A DNA stretch of 44,220 bases, from contig METK01000005.1 in the NCBI GenBank assembly GCA_001771315.1, positions 24,001 to 68,220 on the forward strand, written 5' to 3'. The DNA is from a candidate division TM6 bacterium RIFCSPHIGHO2_12_FULL_36_22 (GTDB lineage Bacteria; Babelota; Babeliae; Babelales; UBA12409). Every line of letters starts with the position of its first letter. Position 1 is the stretch's first letter. The notes under the pieces were generated by a model. It had not been told where the DNA came from. It ran no database searches and was given only the letters and a program-made list of their open reading frames with translations. Made by a program: the position numbers and the translations under genes. Positions 40,801 to 44,220 of this stretch are shown in pieces.

Positions 40801-43800
40801 ATATCAAGTAGAACATTATTCGGATCATTCATATCTTTAATAAGGATTGATCCATTATTAATAGAGATAGTTGTAAATGGGGAACCGCTAAACTCTGGTA
40901 CAAGATTACCCAATGTAATGCTCTTAAGTGCATTTACTTTTTCATATGAACCATACAGTGATATGCCTGGTTCTAGTTTACCTATAACAGGATTTGGATC
41001 AGTATATTCAATAGTGTTGATGATGACTTCACTGCCAGTAAGGTTAATAGAGATTGGTGGGATACCTGATACCATCTTATCTAAGGCGACAGTTTCTGGG
41101 AAGATTTTTAGAATAGCATCCGTTTTTGCTTCAGGTTTGAATGTTTGAATGATTTGCAACTCAGTTTTACCACTAATGCTAATCGGACTACTAATCGAAG
41201 TTTCGCCTGAGACTGTTAGTGCAACAGTTTTTATTTCTGGTTTTGCTCCTGAAGTTATCGGTGCAACGAGTGTTATATCAGCATTCATAGCTAGTTTTGT
41301 CATTTCAACAGTTTTCAGACCAGACAATGGATCAGGGAGACTCATCTGTCCAAATGGCTGAATACTTGTTGGTGTTATAATCTTTCCTGTCATAAAGATG
41401 CCTGAATCTGTAATTGTCAGCATTATATCGATATCGAGTTCTACATTAACAACAGGTAATTTTGTTTTAGAATGACCAGAGATGGTTATTGTTATGCCAA
41501 TAGGTTTTTTTGCTAAATCGATAACAATAGAAAGTTTTGGATCAAGAATTGTCTCTAGGTTTAATTCAGGTAATTCAAGTTCTTTGCCTAATTCGATTTC
41601 AAACTTGGTTATACCTTCTTGGAATATAATGTCGATTGGCAAGTTGCTCATGTCTGGTAATAATGGAATACCTGAAATATTAGACAGAGCAGAGAAGCTA
41701 ATAGTTGGTATTGATTTACCATCCAATTTTTGTCCAGTTAGAACAATATTTTGAAGGCTTATGCCAGACAAGAGAGGATTGTTTTGTAGCGCTGGTGGAA
41801 CAAAGGCATTTAATTTGGCGAGTGGTATTGTAGCACTAAAGTTGAATGCTGGAGTCAAGTTGGAAAGTGTTGCAAGACTTGCAAGTTGTGCTTGTGGTAA
41901 TGCAAGACCAGACATAAGTCCACTGACTGCTGGGCCTGAAAGTGGCATTGGTGTATATGCAAGAAGAAGGTTTGGTTTTGGTAATGAGCTGAGAATGCTA
42001 CTTAGCTGTGATGGAAGTTTGAATCCTGGTGCAATTGCCTGCATGGTGCTTATCATGTTGTTAAGACCAAAATTTGGTGGAGTTAAAGCGATGAAAGCAA
42101 AATCAGCAGGTTTAATATCTTTGAAGATATCTGCAAGTGATGCTCCTGGAAGTGGTGTTTTAACGAGTTGTAATACTCCAGATACACCTTTTATATTAAT
42201 TGGTGCAGCAATATCGAATGTACCAGCAATAGAGATGCCAAACTTAGTCGGAGGTGCATTAAATCCTTTAACAGGATCGAATGCAAGATCAAATACAAGT
42301 TTACCATTAACGAGTGTTGCAAATTTCATTGAGCCAACTCCTTGGCCCGTAGGGATTTTTATATCTACTCCGGCAAGATCGAGTTTTATATGCAGGTTTG
42401 TTTGAGATATATCAAATTCAATATCGGCCTGATCTAATTCTACAGGAAGGAATGTAAGCTTGCTGCAGTCAGCTTTTGCATAGACACTAATATTTGGAAT
42501 TGTTGTTTTGAGTTGCTCTTTATCTTTAATGTTTTGTACAAGAAGTGATATGTCATACAACTTAATAGTATCAATAGGTGTACCAGCAAGAGCAGGTAGA
42601 ATAAGCTCTGGTGTAAGTTCATCAATTTCTGCAATTATGTTATAAATTGGAAGCATATCAAGATCGAAGTTTTTTCCAAAACGTTTAACATTAGTTGTAA
42701 ATTTGAATGGAGTAAGTGCAACGGTAAGTTGCTTGAAGACAATATCACCCAATGGCTTACCAGCTAGGATAGGTATCGCAGTGCTTGCCTTCCATGCTTG
42801 GTACATAGCTTTTGGTAATCCAGTATCGACCGGTGGAACACTCATTTGAACTGCGAGCTGATAGTTATTATTGATCTTGCGTAATATGAGAGTTGTTTCA
42901 ACAGGAGTATTCATAAATTGTGCTACACCAGTTAATTCAGCATTATCGATCGTGATTTGAGCTGGTTTTTGTTTTCCTGCAACAATTTTTGTTTTAATTT
43001 TCATATCACCAATTTCTAAGTCCGTTAATTCTGGCGGTAATGCTGACGCGCCTGGAATGAGTGTAAATGGCTTGATGGTAATTGGTTGTATTACTTTACC
43101 TTCTAAACTGAGTGATTTTGGATCAGCATTTGCTTCAATTTCAAATTCAATTTTACCAATGATTGGTAGCTCAAGAGTCTGATGCATGCCAATGTTAATA
43201 GTAAATTGTTTAGTACTAGGGTTAATAGAAATAGTGAACTTAACTGGACCGGTTGGTGCATCAAGCTTGCCGCCAAACGTGAACGTTTTATCTGGGCCAA
43301 AGTTGCCAACAACAGGAATGTTTGAAACATTTCCAAGCTGAGAAAGTTGTGAAATACCCGATAAATCAGCATCCATTGAAAAGTTGATGACAGGTACAGA
43401 ATTTTTAAGATCTTCAATTGATTTAATTTGTTGTACAACAAGATTAATATTTTTGAATTTAATACCATTGATTGGTGCTACACTAGCAAGTTGTGGAATC
43501 AAGCCTCCAAGACTTAATTCACCGATTTCACCAATAACGTTAACACCTTCCATAATATCGAGGCCAAGCTCTTCATCTTCGAATGGTAAAGATGTAATAA
43601 CGAAAGCAAGTTTGCTAAAGACAAGATCACCAATAGGTAATGTAGCAAGTTGTGGTATTGCTTGCTTAATATTCCAATTTGGTTCCATCATTAGCTTGAG
43701 AACTGTATCAAGTTTTCCTGCTTTTGATTTCATTATGTCAATTTGCGCTTTAACATTAGAATTGAATGCTTGAACTGTACCGAAGAGTTCCATTTTGTAG

Positions 43801-44220
43801 GTGCCATCAACAAGTGAGGATTTTACTTTAAGATTGGTCATCTCGGGTGATATTCCAGCAAGAGCGGAAGCTTGTGGAACAACGGTAGCAAGTGATAGAG
43901 ATTTTGGATTAATTACATCTGCTTCAAAGGCGATGTTAACCTTTTGAGTTTTAGGATCAATAATAACCTTTGAATCTACTGCAACATCAACTTGATTAAG
44001 CACGGGAACGTTGACCTTAGCAACACCATCAATAGCGATATCAAAATTTGTTGGAGCAGATTTAAGACCGTCTGGTCCCAATTGCGCAACAATATTTATT
44101 GAAGAATTGCTTACAATAGGGTTGACTTTAATGTCGTGTGGAATGTTACCAACAAATCTAAATTCTTTTTGATCAATAGTTGCCTTGAATGTACCTTCAT
44201 CTATTGTAATTTGTGGAAGG
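37848..44220 (-). CDS. Giant secreted beta-rich repeat protein (5' end outside window)
   Basis: At least 2123 codons, open to the right edge, so the N-terminus is not visible; a TTG at 44079-44081 is internal and not the start. The sequence is dominated by alternating hydrophobic and polar residues typical of beta-strands. It carries long imperfect repeats: LPIGDLVFSKL at about 43617-43637 recurs as KPLGDIVFKQL at 42735-42755, exactly 294 codons apart. Both are followed by a LVVQQIK/LLVQNIKD block, and NPKSLSL recurs as DPKSLSL. An alanine/glycine-rich linker lies at 39112-39246. A GPDGKYGTKDDGP motif at about 38352-38396 looks like a calcium-binding loop. The last 70 residues are a lysine-rich coiled coil. 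It is translationally coupled to the 345-residue gene. Function unknown; an adhesin or a groove-like lipid-transfer protein are possibilities. Confidence 0.8.
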   Translation of the reverse strand, partial: LPQITIDEGTFKATIDQKEFRFVGNIPHDIKVNPIVSNSSINIVAQLGPDGLKSAPTNFDIAIDGVAKVNVPVLNQVDVAVDSKVIIDPKTQKVNIAFEADVINPKSLSLATVVPQASALAGISPEMTNLKVKSSLVDGTYKMELFGTVQAFNSNVKAQIDIMKSKAGKLDTVLKLMMEPNWNIKQAIPQLATLPIGDLVFSKLAFVITSLPFEDEELGLDIMEGVNVIGEIGELSLGGLIPQLASVAPINGIKFKNINLVVQQIKSIEDLKNSVPVINFSMDADLSGISQLSQLGNVSNIPVVGNFGPDKTFTFGGKLDAPTGPVKFTISINPSTKQFTINIGMHQTLELPIIGKIEFEIEANADPKSLSLEGKVIQPITIKPFTLIPGASALPPELTDLEIGDMKIKTKIVAGKQKPAQITIDNAELTGVAQFMNTPVETTLILRKINNNYQLAVQMSVPPVDTGLPKAMYQAWKASTAIPILAGKPLGDIVFKQLTVALTPFKFTTNVKRFGKNFDLDMLPIYNIIAEIDELTPELILPALAGTPIDTIKLYDISLLVQNIKDKEQLKTTIPNISVYAKADCSKLTFLPVELDQADIEFDISQTNLHIKLDLAGVDIKIPTGQGVGSMKFATLVNGKLVFDLAFDPVKGFNAPPTKFGISIAGTFDIAAPINIKGVSGVLQLVKTPLPGASLADIFKDIKPADFAFIALTPPNFGLNNMISTMQAIAPGFKLPSQLSSILSSLPKPNLLLAYTPMPLSGPAVSGLMSGLALPQAQLASLATLSNLTPAFNFSATIPLAKLNAFVPPALQNNPLLSGISLQNIVLTGQKLDGKSIPTISFSALSNISGIPLLPDMSNLPIDIIFQEGITKFEIELGKELELPELNLETILDPKLSIVIDLAKKPIGITITISGHSKTKLPVVNVELDIDIMLTITDSGIFMTGKIITPTSIQPFGQMSLPDPLSGLKTVEMTKLAMNADITLVAPITSGAKPEIKTVALTVSGETSISSPISISGKTELQIIQTFKPEAKTDAILKIFPETVALDKMVSGIPPISINLTGSEVIINTIEYTDPNPVIGKLEPGISLYGSYEKVNALKSITLGNLVPEFSGSPFTTISINNGSILIKDMNDPNNVLLDISGQMDLSKVPGINIPYLGNINLTNLLGHLTYSKKDGLTLTIELDQTFDVTFEKRNWGTFKEPRLVFTAKPNAKNPSKYDFAMMLLADGTINLPILGNFDVNAEFDFTTEGLQQKFSFKNDFTYRSIHLKNPYVLLFETKEKQGFELHGLTIMQVFNGSNKVSFRTAQKIDSVFSFMKTTNDKKALHDGGFYVSYLGQFIDSTIAPFKDVVELSGLSDVPPELVDAELHNPILGLYLTKKAQYGYVAGDMNLYGFPAHAGFYAIRDYLGKSGVAVMADYVSADLKIKDLRSKVMPLPVREFYNKFVAPPVRNAYDSLPAQSLGVLISNIQFTFHLGPQGINVFPTANSIETELNAGATIFGTLNSNQLVKDLAQIGTVNILGKKINLFNPRNLSNGVGVTVSFLETYGLSLKDIGFEFIAEDTHFKFNLGDGYKLDPGPFMIGFSAEPSLALVLGVDITTPDGSDLSFAGKAELIEDTAAAGSLFLALGLTMEGIWKQPFGFTWISFGEVAGQVEANITQDVAEDAATEGGGSATDVVDAGAGTAAGTAGAAAEDAEISAAGFTGQLTLGAPNDPLSKTGDFAVNFNSEDAMEFLLLIRLWGKYGSADIASGIGYANQFGQFMLKWYEFLEKAAPAAPKTNKAQIKPPVLPKEDNYKRYQPADKKKDVKSIGGAMKTSKQAITAKAVSVKNVVDTIEKFAANVTPGYVANVQKFMTDLNIYLENMEFHYAADDIEIGDLWFDRGLSAQGILQLHDYQFGFLGFLNYDGIALEGYGPTIDIADFTQWSTASPQLKGQIVITGMGPDGKYGTKDDGPAFNAQLNFQHPPQFVLSGKITIKPLQLEGEGDVTFTLGSGYKFKVKGNFLGLGNITYEAFVGSTDTGKAGVGEKLIFGEDILAKYMGLIVNALKVAKLTGDVASEAAQKSLAAIQTTLKPLNAQKATLETEIATKKADIQKKKDAWKTGITQQITDDKKKLSDLMQQLL

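Noticed and set aside
41761-42405. Plus-strand open frame of 214 codons
   Set aside because: It lies wholly antisense to the giant beta-rich gene, which is open through the whole region with convincing repeats. The plus-strand product has no recognisable content.
44079-44081. TTG as start codon of the giant gene
   Set aside because: The frame stays open from 44082 to the window edge with the same beta-strand pattern, so the true start lies beyond the window.

Overview
The window looks like a chromosome segment of an AT-rich, Gram-negative-type, probably host-associated bacterium. It has the end of an rRNA operon (23S 3' end, then 5S), housekeeping genes (murA, tdk, radA, acpS, an RsuA/RluB pseudouridine synthase) and an unusually high share of proteins with N-terminal signal peptides and no recognisable function. 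AT-rich composition, many exported orphan proteins, exported tandem AAA+ ATPases, a class II ribonucleotide reductase and very large secreted repeat proteins fit a member of Candidatus Dependentiae (TM6/Babeliae). That placement is an inference (about even confidence); the 23S fragment would settle it.

Layout. 1-543: 23S end, 5S and terminator. 752-2529: exported M48 metalloprotease, exported GNAT-like protein and a small secreted protein in one plus-strand operon. 2585-4141: debris of a TnpB-type (IS200/IS605) element and two 122-bp direct repeats bracketing an exported HD-domain protein. 4278-4535: small secreted four-cysteine protein. 4706-10129 (minus strand): four-gene run of an S-component-like membrane protein, adenosylcobalamin-dependent ribonucleotide reductase, FAD-linked oxidase and MsrA-MsrB fusion. 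10130-10696: mostly degenerate DNA. 10697-11353: hypothetical. 11491-17917 (plus): two exported tandem FtsH-like AAA+ proteins, then AcpS overlapping a three-domain acyl-AMP ligase/ACP/acyltransferase. 18029-19054: secreted orphan. 19301-20838: two-gene ABC-2 exporter. 20841-21866 (minus): a homolog of pentameric ligand-gated ion channels. 22008-23724: pseudouridine synthase and a secreted orphan. 23930-26032: Fpg N-domain fragment, stand-alone LigD polymerase domain and a divergent RNase HII. 26043-30000 (minus): exported S9 peptidase, RadA and thymidine kinase. 30218-31531: MurA. 31574-44220 (minus): four large secreted proteins, the first running off the right edge with at least 2123 codons.

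Functional links. AcpS overlaps the gene for a protein carrying its own ACP domain, so activation, carriage and transfer of acyl chains could all be encoded in one transcript. The Fpg-like/LigD-Pol/RNase HII neighbours suggest a compact repair set in which a ribonucleotide-inserting polymerase sits beside an enzyme family that removes ribonucleotides from DNA. The minus-strand run of NrdJ, FAD oxidase and MsrAB has a redox theme. The right-hand 12.6 kb is a dedicated locus for giant secreted beta-rich and coiled-coil proteins with shared modules. It is the most unusual part of the window and has no obvious match to a described system.
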